Source of the DNA: Straminergon stramineum
Taxonomy: Eukaryota; Streptophyta; Bryopsida; Hypnales; Calliergonaceae
Assembly: GCA_963920665.1 (NCBI GenBank)
Contig: OY987263.1
Coordinates: 21,099,968-21,163,967 of the forward strand
Direction: 5' to 3'
DNA length: 64,000 bases
The position numbers and the translations under genes were made by a program. Under the pieces are notes generated by a model. That model was not told where the DNA came from, did not search any database, and saw only the letters and a list, made by a program, of their open reading frames with translations. Within the stretch, counting starts at the first letter, position 1; each line of letters starts with the position of its first letter. Of this stretch, positions 26,339-38,240 are shown one piece after another.

Positions 26339-28704
26339 CTACACCCTTTCAAGGAGGAACACATTGCCCTTGTCATCACGACCTACTCGTAGTGTATCAT
26401 CGATATATGTGATCTCTAGCCAGCCCTCTGGATTGAATATGCTGAGCAGAAGGTCATAATTCTTCTGAAACAAAGACAGGAGTTGTTCTGGTACCAATGC
26501 GGAATTTTCAAATTTGATATCAACCCTCTGCACCAAACCATATATATGAGTCAATAGAAAACTTTGAAAATCCATAAATCATGAAAAACGAGGTCATGTT
26601 TTGAACTTAGGGGAGGCGCTCACAAGGCAAAAACACTCTCCTAACCATGCATTGCAGTACTCTGTCCAACTGTAGTTGCATGAAGATAAGTGGATATGAA
26701 CAAAACGTTTCCAATAGCTATGTAATAATTCAGAACCCAAAAGTTGTCATTGAAATAATCCTCTCCTGTCACCTTCATCACCAAATGAGGCATTGCAGGG
26801 AGGGTTATGTTCAATAAATATCTCAGGACTCCTAGCACTCGACCAGTTATTTAGTACATTCAGTAACTTTCCCAGTAAACTAACAAATGAAGCTGCAGCG
26901 AAGGGGCAAAAGGGATATCGAGTATAGACCGTTGGTGAGACAATTTTGTATGAGGCTTCGATGGTGAAGGAACCTGAGAGCATCCCAAGACCTGCCACGC
27001 TGAAGGTCACTCTATTTACTGCCTTCTCCTGTCACCACATACACAGCACATCATCGATGATTATTCTAAGAGATTAACAATTTGCACCAAAAAAGACATC
27101 ATGCTGATTCTAATGCAGATTAGAATAGCCCTATAGACATGCAGTGACTCATCAGCAACTATAGAGCTCCTGCTTCCAGAGGGTTTAAAAACAAGTTCAT
27201 TATGTGATAAAAAATCACACAAAAAACCTGATCAACATCAATAATTTGCACAAAGTCGCCAAGACTGATGAAGTCACGCAGCCCAAGCTTTGTCCTCTTC
27301 GAGCCTAAAATTGAAATGGTACTGTACAAGAGTTTCCATTCGCCTTTCACCTGGTTAAAACAGGCACGAATGTGCACAAAGTCAGAAGGCGTCTCAATCA
27401 TGACCATCAAAAAAACTATGAAGAACGAGTACTACATAAGTTCCAAACTATCCCCTCCAGAGTGATCGACATGCCTCTACCCAAGTCACTTAGCACTCTC
27501 TAGATCACAGGACACCCACACCTCTTTAATGTCACACCCTAGGCAAGCAATATACAGTTATATAACATTGTGACAATCAATAGTGCTGCTTGTAAAAGCG
27601 ACATCAAAGAAAACGAGTTTAGAACATTTCAAACTCCTCATTATCACATTTTAAGACATAACAGAGCAATCGTGGGAGGAAAACGTGAGTTTAGAACTTG
27701 GTACGCCCATTCCCTAGGATTTGGTGAGAGAGCAGAATATGTGATATCAGAGAAAATGTTCAAGAGGTCTGGTTGTACTACCTACAAATTCCTTGATTCG
27801 GTATAGGTAACACCCAAACTTTCCACCCCAAAATGTTAGATAATGAAATGATATTGATTAAGAGAATGAAGCCCTCCTAAATATAGATTCAAATATCGGT
27901 TTCAGGTCAATTCTCAACATAGCTTCTACAAACCCTAAACCCTAACCTTCATAACTCTTGCATAGTCCGCAAATAACACATACTTTCGTGCGTTGGGCCC
28001 TCCTTTACTATATATAAAAAATATATAAAAATTTGACCAGTTTTACTACAGGAAATATGCTCAGCGGCGATTTTCGTTGACCCTACCTTACAGAGTTTGT
28101 CATTTCCGGCTAGCAAAGAAATTGCGAACACAAGAAAGAGAAAGAGTGATTGATTGAGCACCTTGTCCAAATTCTCGGTTGGTCGTGGAGCAGGACTCAC
28201 AGCTTCCAGGAGTTGCAGCAGGCTTTCAACTTCAACCTTGCGAGCATTCTGAACTCCAAAAATGCCCCTGTTCAAGCCTGCGTACATGCCGGCATTACCC
28301 CTGCACTCACCCCACAAATTCCATCCTACAAGCTTCAAGCTCCATTACGCTTCCTACGTCGCATGTAATATTCAACCATTTGCACTCAAAAATTAGACCT
28401 AGAAGTTAGTAATCACTTAGCACGAATATCGGAAGAAATGAGCACCTTCAACAGAATCGAGCAATGCTGCCTTCAACTCCTCCACAGATGCAAAATTGTC
28501 CATACTCACGCTCGCAGCGCTCGCAGCAGCTCCAGGTGTTTCAGCCATGACTTTCCTCTTCTCACATGGCACCCTAGAGTCTCCCACATTTCGCGAAACA
28601 CAAGTCCTCTGCTTACAGCAACTACTAGGGACGGTATCGCGCAAACCTAAAGGGAGAGCATGCAATGCTCCACATAATGGAGTGATCATCGTCACAAGCG
28701 CCAT
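26339..28704 (-). CDS. FBN5: Plastid fibrillin (PAP/fibrillin family), FBN5-like
   Basis: Plastid lipid-associated protein. Exons (minus): 28704-28446, 28277-28162, 27350-27228, 27028-26930, 26527-26339; all junctions are GT-AG and join in frame to 261 aa, near the ~260 aa of FBN5. Residues 1 to about 65 are Ser/Ala/Cys/Arg-rich, consistent with a transit peptide. The PAP/fibrillin lipocalin-like domain follows: [58 protein letters not shown], then the C-terminal [14 protein letters not shown] and [27 protein letters not shown] and the final [13 protein letters not shown] are what I recall of FBN5, which binds solanesyl diphosphate synthase and supports plastoquinone-9 synthesis; the subgroup is inference, the family is secure. 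The exon 4 donor (ACG|GTCTAT) is weak. Confidence 0.9.
27930..27945 (+). repeat. Telo-box inside fibrillin intron 2
   Basis: AAACCCTAAACCCTAA, two units of the plant telomere-type repeat. Such boxes also occur in promoters and introns of genes for translation and organelle proteins; compare those in the GrpE intron. Confidence 0.6.
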
Positions 28705-29137
28705 GGCTTTTCTTTCTCACACACGCCCAAACGGAATGAACAGAATGCGGGGACTTGAAGAAAAGCCCAAGCAACCCAAACCCTAAAAGAGAAAATTGAG
28801 GCAGCGCTTCACAGATAAGAGAGAGGAGTATGCAAAGATGTGGAAAGTAATCGCAAGGAGCGTTGTTGAGTGGAAGCAACGCGATGAAGAAGAGAAGGAG
28901 ACGCGCAATGCTGGTGAATTTCACAGAGGCGACCACGAAGACAAAAGAGATGAGCAAAACCACATCTACAGGAAACAAAGAGAAAAGTGCTGTCCAAAAT
29001 TCATGTTATCCCGAATCCCAGCAAGGTATGGGCTGCCTGTCCCGGGATGGTGCCGATCCACGGTGGAGATGCTCTCAAAACTCCGACTTCCTAGAATTAT
29101 GTAATGAGTGTCACTAAAGAGCAACGATGCAATATTA
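28705..29137. promoter_or_regulatory. Presumed fibrillin upstream region
   Basis: GC-mixed sequence up to the MITE at 29,138. Open frames on both strands here (for example 28,796-29,104) look like chance. No defined promoter element identified. Confidence 0.35.
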
Positions 29138-29870
29138 GAGCATCCTCATGCCTGGCTCTTCAAGCAGGGACACCAAGTTTCAATAAGGTAACTACACCCG
29201 AAAGCGACCTCTTTCTAAAACCAATCTTTGTAGATTCTTGCCTAAAATGTATTACCACTATTCATAAGAGTTTCAGTTCCTTCGGTTTTAGAAACAACTA
29301 TTTTCAACACTTTGAAAATTCATAATTTATTCATATAGTGTTCAAAAAATGCATTCTAAGATAATCTAGAATCCTCCTTTCACTACTAATAGGACCCCAC
29401 AATAGATTTTCTAATATAATAATGGGAACTATGATGGATTGTTAATTTGGACGCTTTTTAGTGTAGTTACCTTACAACGTCTTCTGGCATGGGTTGATGA
29501 AGTGTATGGATGCTTTGGTGGCACGATGCCTCACTCTGGAACTATACCAAGGCTCTCCAATCGCATCCCCCAAGAAAATCAAGCACCATGTCACATCAGG
29601 GACTACCTTTGTTAAGGCTAGTTGAGGCCTAGGGATTAATGAGGTTTTGGGTGCTTCTCGTCTTGTAGCTACTTCAATGACCAAGAGTTCATCTTTGAGA
29701 TAATAAGGCACATGCAATGCACACTACTCAACAATGTGGACCCTCACTATTTTCTAAAGTGGATAGGTAGGTTTTATAGTTTGGCACACCTGCCATGGGC
29801 TTCCTATACAACCTTGACACACCAAGGTCAAAGAATATGCACTACTTGAAGTAGCACCATGCAAGTGCTC
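29138..29870. mobile_element. 733-bp Tourist/Harbinger-like MITE
   Basis: Ends GAGCATCCTCATG and (reverse complement of the right end) GAGCACTTGCATG, flanked on both sides by TTA (29,135-29,137 and 29,871-29,873). TTA/TAA duplications and GAGCA-type termini are those of PIF/Harbinger MITEs. The interior has no coding potential. Confidence 0.65.
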
Positions 29871-30305
29871 TTAGAGAGTGACAAGAACTCCAAGCAAAAA
29901 CTTTAACCCTAGAAGGATGGGCATATAACCACTTTTCCAAACCTTGGAGTTCATCTGGATACTCTCATTTTGCAACTATATAAGAATAAAAAAAATTTAT
30001 TATTTTTCATAGACGTAATTACATGACTTCTACAAGTTGTAAGAAAATTTCAATTTATTGTAAATTAATTATTGAATCGAAAGTGAAAAAATTTCATATT
30101 GAATAAAGAAATATACTTTAAAAATTGAATTTTTTTTCTATAGGTGTATAAATAATGTAGAACACCATGGTGTAAATTTTTGATGGTGCCATTCTGAAAT
30201 TAGAAAATGAATACTCCAAGGCAATAGATCCAAAGTTCAAATTGTAATAAGAAATCTAAGTTTAGGAATTTTTGAATTTTTGAATTGAACCACAAACTAG
30301 AGTTA
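29871..30305. other. AT-rich intergenic, nothing recognised
   Basis: No frame or repeat recognised. Confidence 0.5.
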
Positions 30306-31211
30306 ATAAGCTTTATTATTTATTTATTTTTTGGAACAAATGGTCGAGCCATTGCATTAAGAAATAACCATACAAGACAGCCAAGCCGAGGCTGGACAAA
30401 GAAGAGAAGCGAGCACAGATTAAAAAACCAGTAAGTTACAAAAAGTGACTATGGGGAGGGACCTTCAGATTCCAGTTATTAAGGGGTCCGTTCCTAGATG
30501 CAAGAACCGGAGAGTGTAACCAAATATTGTCAAACTTAGCCCAGATTGATTGAGCATGTTGGGGACGATATCTAGCAGCAAGTTGTGCCTTTAATTGGGC
30601 AGCACGTCCTGAGTCGAGCAACGCAGTCCAAATGGTCTGTTGAATGAAGTCCGGGGGCCACTAGTACTGGTTGAAGACTTTGTTGTTGCGGGAAATCCAT
30701 ATAATCCAAATGGCAGAACCTCAAAGGAGGGTCCATATGGTTCTGAGGTTGACGAGTCTTCTTGATAGTGTGGATCCAAACACACATTGGGAAAGGGAAA
30801 GTCTAGCATGGGGTCCGGGGAGACCGGGGATATGTTGAAGAATGGATTGGGTGTACTCCCAAATTTCCTGGGCTCTCGGGCAGTGGAAGAAGCGATGGGC
30901 TGGGGTTTCTTCCATCCCTAGAGAACAGCAATCACACGTGGTAGCTATACCCGGGTTAATTCTCGCTCGCCATGAATGTATAGCCATGGCATTGTGCCAT
31001 ACTGACCACATGAATGCCACCTCTTTCATGGAACGAGACTTGTGCTAGACGTCATTCCAATCGGGGTAGAAAGTAGGAGGAAGAGATCCTGGCCACTTCG
31101 AGGGAATGGATTTTGATAATTGACTGTGTTTGCTAAGAAGCTGGCGGCCTAAGGACGTTGAGTACAACATTAACAGGTTGGACATTAACAACATTAACAT
31201 AAGCTTTATTA
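30306..31211 (-). mobile_element. 5'-truncated LINE inside a 13-bp target-site duplication
   Basis: The perfect direct repeat ATAAGCTTTATTA occurs at 30,306-30,318 and 31,199-31,211. Between them lies an 880-bp insert on the minus strand with an A-rich 3' tail (AAATAAATAAAT type) next to the left duplication. Its coding remnant is the zinc-binding C-terminal domain of a plant LINE reverse transcriptase. Target-primed reverse transcription gives just this arrangement. Confidence 0.85.
30436..31180 (-). pseudogene. LINE reverse transcriptase C terminus (zf-RVT domain), broken by stops
   Basis: One reading frame runs through the insert and contains a typical zf-RVT pattern: W..WHNAMAIHSWRARI, CDCC, EETPAHRFFHCPRAQEIWEY. 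It is interrupted by at least three in-frame stops: near 31,049, where the neighbouring codons suggest an original Trp, at about 30,720 after TIWTLL, and at about 30,663 after NKVFNQY. No frameshift is needed to read from about 31,180 to 30,436. The endonuclease and RT core are missing through 5' truncation. Confidence 0.8.
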
Positions 31212-32638
31212 GACTTGTTCTCCAATTTAGGAAAAATCACCTTTATGGCTTGTATTCATATTCCCACAAATTGCCCATATACACTACTTAGTGATCCAAG
31301 TGGATTCAACCAACTCCACCCTTTTCTCTCATTTAGAATCCTCTATGAAATATTTGACAACCATTTCCTTCCAAAGTTAGTGGTAGTAAACATGAAGAGT
31401 CTATTCATTTAAAGTCACACTATTGTCATTGAAAAGGCAAAATGGATGACTTAGAACCCCTATAGTTCTTTGATGAATAGAAGCCAAGACAAGCTTCAAA
31501 ATATTCTTTGGCATTGTGAACTTACTAAAGTATATCTTCTCAAAAAGTTCAGTGTAAAACCCTATTGATTTCTATCCCTTTTGAGAGGTGAAATGTTGTC
31601 TTCCAATATTTTTAAAACAAAACTAGTATGCCCCATTACTTACAAAATTTAGTCCACATGTTGAAAATTGGATTGAAAATCCATCAAAATTTGTTTTACA
31701 AAAAATAATCCCATACTCATCTTAAAACAAACTAGTGTACCCTCTACCATTGTCATAGCCAAATTTAAAGTAAAAGTATATTTCTAACTTTTTTATTCAT
31801 AAAAACTTTGAAATCCCATAACTTCTGCACTATAAGTCCAAATGACATGAACCAAAGCCCATACACCCCTCCTCGCCCAAGGGCTTTCCGACGTTACCAA
31901 GCACGCAACCAAAGGATGCACAAACAAACTAAACTAACAAACGGCCTATCTTAAAGTATTCATTACTAGATGGAAAGTGATACATGATAAAAGAGGAACC
32001 TAAATCACTAATAACTTAAGATTTGTCAATTCCAATGGTTCAAATGTTCCTATAAACAACAAATGAAATGCATTTTCAATATTTGAAAATTCTTCTAATT
32101 AAGTTCAAAAACTAGCTTGTCAAATAAAACTACGTTATTTTTTCCATCACAAGAAAATACCTCACCACTTACATCTCATCAATCAAAATAGCATAGTACA
32201 ATTTTACTGGTGCTAGAATCACTCAATACAATCAAATGTGAATTTCAGATTCTTTACAAATGCATATTTTAAGCTGCTCGCTTCAACATTGAAATCACAA
32301 AAGTCCATACGACTTTGGCAATACTTATCAACATGACATGATACAAAGCTTCACCTGTAAAGAATCATGATTAGGAGCTTCCCTAAAACTTTAATAATTT
32401 CAAAATTTGAAGTCAGGAAAACCCTCCCAAATTCTCAAAAAGCCCAAAGTGGACTCCTTAACTTTAGGAGTTAAAATACAATACAATGCTGACCAAAGTG
32501 CCCATCGAAGTTCCAAAAGAAATAAATACTTACAGTTATTCCAAAGATCAGATTTACAAGCTGATGTACTCGCATACCCTCGGTAATGCCTTTGCATGAG
32601 CACCTGCGGGCCCGCGGCAGACAGTCGAACTACAATGA
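31212..32638. other. AT-rich intergenic with a dispersed repeat at about 31,730-31,960
   Basis: 31,730-31,960 and 48,335-48,600 share the same block order in the same orientation ('tagtgt.ccct', 'gaa.caaagcc.at.cacccctcct', 'gggctttc.gac..taccaag', then AAACAAAC-rich sequence). Family unknown; possibly a piece of a retrotransposon. The rest shows nothing. Confidence 0.5.
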
Positions 32639-35389
32639 GAAGTGTATCCATCTCTCCATTATTTTCTGGCGGAAAAACAAGCAGTTTGACGAATCTCTAT
32701 CCTAAAAGCGGTTCGCGACTGCATCAAACCGAGGGACTTGGACCACATCGCCCCAAGAAGCCATCGTCAACGGGGTCGAGATGATCTTCTGAGCAACCTC
32801 GGAAACGTCCTTCAAGGTCAACGCCTGAATTCCTTCAAGGAACTCGGCCACGGGCTTACGATGCCCGTAGGTCAATATTTGACGACCGATATCCTCGGTC
32901 ACCACAACTCGAGACTCCAAGTTCATCAAAACTGCAGAAACGGTGGCGTTCTTCGCCCGCTGCAATTCCGCTTCGCTCACTTGACCAGAAGTCGCGACTG
33001 CCGTGAACTCTTCACACACAAGGTCCACCAGCTTCGGAACAAACGGACCAGAAGAAGTGGCGTGAATACCGAACAGGCCCGTGTCGTTGTACACGCTGTT
33101 GAAGGCCGTGAATGATTGCACCTGCTCCCACCGGTTCAAAACCTGCAACCATGAAAACACATCCACAATCACGTACCGTCCAACAAAGAAGACCGCGCAG
33201 TGCCCATCCCCAAACAACCAGGAAACGCGGGTCCAACCCAACCAACACAAGGCTGCCAACCATTACACCCTTCCCTCACAAGCTACACATCTCGACGCCA
33301 AACACGTTCAACCATGTCCGGATCTTACCCGAGTGTACAATCGAGAGTACATTCCCTTCCCAGGACCGCCGGCCGAGAAAGAACCTCCCCCTCCCAACAG
33401 AGATTGCAGCACTGTCACTGCATACGAATCCTTTTCGTTCCTCCAACCCCCGGGAACTTCGAAGGCCACGGCGACGTGAGTCAGCGGAGAGTCCACGGAT
33501 TGCCGCCAGTCACCACCCACGTACTCCGTCTTCACCTCAGTGGACTGATCGAAAGCAGGCAGGTCGGACAACAAAGGTTCGGCTACGGAAAGAAGCTCGT
33601 CGTGATCCACGCCAGACGCTGCCAAAACAGAAAAAGGTCAATGCCACTGGAGAAAACATCAGGAGTCCACGACACTCCTTCACCCAATGTTCGCGCTGGA
33701 TAGAAACCAGTCGCACTTGCAACAGCAAAGTTCGCGCAGACGCTGCCCAAAACATCTCAGAAAACCCTCCATTCCCACACTTCCCCGACATCGCTAACAA
33801 AGGCGAGGCGTAGCAAGGAGAAAAATCCTCCCTTTGGAGACATCCTCCACGGAAATCTCAAAAAAAAACCACTCCCGATCAATCATGGAACGGACTTCAT
33901 GCAGTCTCGCCCGACATCATGATACCCTAATCTCCACATTTCCTCCGCCAGACCCGATCACACAGGCACTAGTCGAATCTAAACCTAATCCCACCCCACG
34001 AGTGACCCTCGAATGCGCAAGCTCATTATCGAAATCCACACCTCTCGTCTGATCAAGTCCCTACGACGAACGGCTCATCCAAACCGGAACGTTCATCATA
34101 TGCACTTGGTGGTGATTCTGCAACGCCCTCCCAACGGAGCCAAAACAGACATTGGAAACCCTAATTTCACCAACCACACCAAACGTTGCTCGCTGGATCC
34201 AAGAGCGATCGTGCCCGGGGCTACAAGGAACCGAAACCCACGGCCAATTGCAACCGGGCCACGAGACAAAGAGACCTGCTCACACTCGGCAAGCGCCAAC
34301 AGCAAAATTCAAAACTTTCTCTCGAGACGAAAATGATCCATCCACCCATCCATCCTACCGGCCAAGACGATCCGGGGCGCCGAGTAGTTCTCCTTCACGA
34401 AGTCGTGCAGCACGCCGCCGTTCAGACGCCCCAAACAAGACTCCGGCGCCATCAGAGGCTGCCCCAAGCCCCCCACGTACCCCGCCGAATGCAGCGCCTC
34501 GTAGATCGCCACCTGCGGGTTGCCCACCATCTCCGCCGTCTCCGCCTTGACCTTGGCCAGCTGCTCCTGCACCTCCCACTCGTTGAACAAAGGGTTGCGC
34601 ACCGTGTCCACCAGCAGCTCCACTATCTCCGGCATGAACGTCCTGATCGCGTCGCCCGTGTAGCACATCTGCTCGCGCGACGCGTTCGCCACCACGTTCC
34701 CGCCGATGGCCTCCACCTCGCGCACCAGGCGGAAGTGCGAGCGGTTGGCCGTGCTCTTGAACGCCATGCGCTCCAGCAGGTGCGACGCGCCCGTGCAGAA
34801 CGGGCTCTCGTTCTTGGACCCGGAGTCGATGAACACGCCGATGGTGGACGTCGGCCCCGCGATGTTCTGCGACGCGATCTTCAGCCCGTTGCCCAGCGTG
34901 GTGACGCGCGTCTCGCCGAGCCGCACGTCGTCGGGCAGCGCGTGCGGCAAATTCACGCCCTCCAGCGGCTCGAACAATGCGGGAACGGGCGTGGTGGGGC
35001 GCTCGCCGAGGAACCACGACAGCACGCCCCCGGAGCTCGACGCCTGCGACGATTCCGTGCGCGGCAGAGCCTGGTGAGCGGCAGCGCTGGTGCGAAGCGG
35101 GCGCTGCTGCTGCTGCTGCGCCAGCAGCTTCGCCAGGCGCGCCCTCCGCACTGCCGCACCCCTCATCGTTGCGTCGCGTTGCGCCCTCGCTCGCAGCGAC
35201 CGCAATCACGCTTGGGTTCCGATCCTGCAATCAAAACCCTAACCTTGGAAGAAGAGAGAAACAATGCACGACGAGACAAGCAGGGCACTTAGCATTCGGC
35301 CCATAACTTACCCCGAATGCAAGTGAGGGAACTGAATGCCAGAGCTGGACGGCCAATCGGTCCGTTCTCCGTTCGTTCGCCCTCTCTTT
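32639..35389 (-). repeat. Left arm of a 2,751-bp perfect inverted duplication
   Basis: Pairs base for base with 43,291-46,041 (position x pairs with 78,680 minus x), with no indel. All open frames in both arms translate identically and the intron stretches I compared, including a nine-base A/T run, are the same. The match stops at 32,638/46,042 and at 35,390/43,290. Confidence 0.93.
32702..35166 (-). CDS. MPPA: Mitochondrial processing peptidase alpha subunit, left copy
   Basis: Identical in sequence to the right copy (43,514-45,978), where the domains are described. Coding exons (minus): 35166-34359, 33618-33329, 33142-32702, giving 512 aa; a leader intron lies at 35311-35225. The subunit binds mitochondrial presequences for cleavage by MPP beta; in plants both also serve as core proteins of the cytochrome bc1 complex. 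No stop, frameshift or damaged splice site distinguishes this copy, so it could be expressed. Its 3' flank and promoter-proximal flank differ from those of the other copy. Downstream of the stop, at 32,605-32,620, is the GC-rich palindrome GCGGGCCCGC, absent from the right copy. Confidence 0.93.
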
Positions 35390-37149
35390 CGTCCGTACCA
35401 GCGTCCATCAGTTTTCGTCTGTCACTCTGACGTTCTTTCGTTCGTTTCTCCGTTTCTGCTTTCTTATACTCCGTAGTATTCTGCATTAATAAATCGCACT
35501 AAGAAATTACGGAAATACAGTTACTCTCATAAGTTTTCATACACTTCAAAAAGATTGTCGTGGGTAGTATCTATAGGAATTGCGGAGTTGGCTTGAAAAC
35601 ACTTTGGGCATCAAGAACCAGCCTTATAGAAATGGCAGAAATAGTGCAGAAAAGAGTTCATATGAAAGAAATTTTGTGTGGTGATGAATTATGGTCTTAT
35701 TTGCATGATTTTAGAGTTCTCATCCGGTGAAAGGGGTAACTAGAATATGTGTTCTTCACTCATAAATGAGCTCTTAACTAAGATATTTTGAGCTAAATTT
35801 GAAGTATAGTTAATGGAGTGCAATAAAATCTTATTAATAGTGGGAGTGAATTCTTAAGTGAGGATTCATCAGCCCTTTTTCATGGGGAGTGTAGACATGC
35901 CTATGGTGTCATTTTTGACATCAAGTGGACACATTAAGGATTCACAAGAACAACCTAAACATTGGATTTATTACTTTGTGGACTCACTTGTTCTATTGAA
36001 AGCCATGTTCTCATTGATTGTTGGTGGAGCCTATGAGCATAAGTACTGACCTACACCCCTTCCACTTTGAATAATCATTTCCAATTCATGCACAACCATA
36101 ATTTTTTTATAAAAATTGCCACTAATGTGTTCTTCATTTTTTTTCCAACCAAAAAAATGAGATAAATATTTCCAATTACAGATTTCTTCACAAAGGGTTG
36201 TTTTCCCTTAGATGAACATTTTTTGAGCCTTCTACCTTAGTTGAGGATTAATGATTGTGAAAATTATCCTTTTGAAATCGTGTAACATCATCTTCTTTAA
36301 AAAAATCAAAAATATTTATTGGAGGTCAAACTATTGTGTTAGATCTCTCCTTTTTGTACAAAATTCCAAAGATGAACAATTGCACTTCTCTCTTCTAGAT
36401 GAAGATTCTTTGTCATCCATTGGACAAAAAATTTCATCAGTGTCATTTAAGAGCTAAGATTACTTCAATAGTTTTTTAAGGTATTGAAGTATAAGTAACA
36501 CACTTGTATAGAATGGTTTTTCAAAGAATTTGAAATAGCATTTGATTTTTTTTAAATTAATCAAATTGAATAGTAATTTTGTATAATATATGTTAATTTT
36601 GTTTAAGATAATTTAGTAAGTGGAATGAGAAATATTTTTAGAATATTGTAATAAGAATTTCACAAATTTTTAAATCATATGAAGTAAAATATTATTGACT
36701 AAAATATGAATCCAAATATTTATAATTTTTACAATTTCCACCAGATTTCTCGAAAAGAATTATAAAAAAAAGCATATAAAACATGTCTTATATTTTTCTA
36801 ATTTTCTATAAATTTTCGGAGATCTCAATAGAAAATTATAAAGAACATAAATATTAGAAGCCATATTTTAGTCAATAATAGTTCACTAATAAAATTAGAA
36901 AATTTAGAAAAGTCTGACTACAAACTTCTAAACCTAATTGTTATTCTACTTACTAAAGAATTCTTCAAATTTTTTATTTTATTAAAAGTCTTTTCAATAA
37001 CAAAATGGATTTTTTTAAATTAATAAAAAAACATTTTAAAACATTTGAATGATTTTATGCAAGTTTGTTAATTTTACCACTACATGCTCATTTTTTAAAA
37101 TTTTAATTTCTCAATTAGTTGTGGCAATTTTTGTAAATTTACAAAGCAA
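35390..37149. other. Left part of the palindrome spacer; leader-proximal region then AT-rich desert
   Basis: 35,390-35,480 is GC-mixed and should hold the left MPP promoter or leader start; its first ~17 bp still resemble the corresponding bases upstream of the right copy (13 of 17 match). After 35,500 it is AT-rich with no gene recognised. Confidence 0.5.
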
Positions 37150-37394
37150 CTATACTAGTATGTGAGCTCAAGAATGTGAACTTGTCAGCATTGAGCCTAT
37201 ATTATAGGTACCTATAACATAGATAACACACACTAGAGAAGGTATATGTATTATAAACACCTATAATAGGGGTATTTGTAACATATATATGCTATAATCA
37301 TGGATGGTTTTTATAGTATATACACCTATAACATAGGTGTGTAGTATTCTAGGCTCACGGGCTCACACTCCTATGCTCACATACTAGCACCCCT
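37150..37394. mobile_element. Short MITE of the TGAGC-terminal family
   Basis: Left 'tactagtatgtgagctca', right 'tgctcacatactagca': inverted ends. Shares the 'cacctataacataggtgtgta' type core and GGGCTCACACTCCTATGCTCAC block with 10,926-11,156. Confidence 0.6.
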
Positions 37395-37587
37395 CATGGA
37401 TGAAGTCAATCAAGAATGAATTTTGGAATTTAGAAACTTAGCCTACTCCTTATTTAGTATAACACACCACATGAATATCAATTGTACCTCATCTATGTAT
37501 TTTATGGATATTGTAAAACAACAAAAATATGGTTTTGATTTAGTGAGACTCTACTTGCTAAATAGAAATAGTTGATGATCTTTTCTT

Positions 37588-38240
37588 TTAATCCCTAAAT
37601 GCCCAAGGCACCAAATTTTGGTGTCAACAAAACTTTGAAGTTAAACAAAAACCTCACTAAATTATTATTTTTAGTAGTTTTTATTTTTGAAGAATTCTTT
37701 TTGAAGTCTAGCTTTAGTATTAAAAATTTGGTTGTGAAAATTATTGATTGTGATTTTTCTATTCAAGATTTTGTGAAAGGGTGTCTATTGCAATCTTGAC
37801 TTTCCATAGTATTGAGGGTTTGTGGAAATGAGCCTCAAATACACTAGAACTTAGAAAAAAAACTCATTAGAAATTCATTTAAAAAAATTGTACTGTAGAT
37901 ATTGAGAAGCCATAAATTGATTGGAATTATGCATGTTATGCCCTCTAAGCTTATATTTTTTTGGTGACCAAATTTTTAGTTTTGACATGTGAAAAGAGGA
38001 TTGAAAGACTTCAAATCACTTTTTCAATTTTAAGACCCTCATGATCAAACATTATAATATTTCAATCCAAAATTGATATTGTTGTGTTTTCTTTTCCCAC
38101 CTATTCTCTAATATGTCCAATTTGAATTTATACAATTACAATTTTTTTAAATGATAAAACTTATCAAAATGTTGGCTTTTTATTCAATTTAAAGCAAATT
38201 CCAAGAAGCTCAAAAAAGCTCTTGGGCATTTAAGAATTAA
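37588..38240. mobile_element. Shorter TTAA-type element, divergent subfamily
   Basis: Left end TTAATCCCTAAATGCCCAAG; right end, reverse complemented, TTAATTCTTAAATGCCCAAG. TTAA at 37,588-37,591 and 38,237-38,240. The terminal sequence parallels TTAACCCCTAAAGGACCA of the longer copies, but the interior is different. 653 bp, non-coding. Confidence 0.6.

Noticed and set aside
34186..35292. 368-codon plus-strand open frame opposite the MPP alpha first exon (and its mirror at 43,388-44,494)
   Set aside because: Antisense shadow of a very GC-rich exon; His/Arg/Leu-rich composition and no domain. The MPP frame is clearly the real one.
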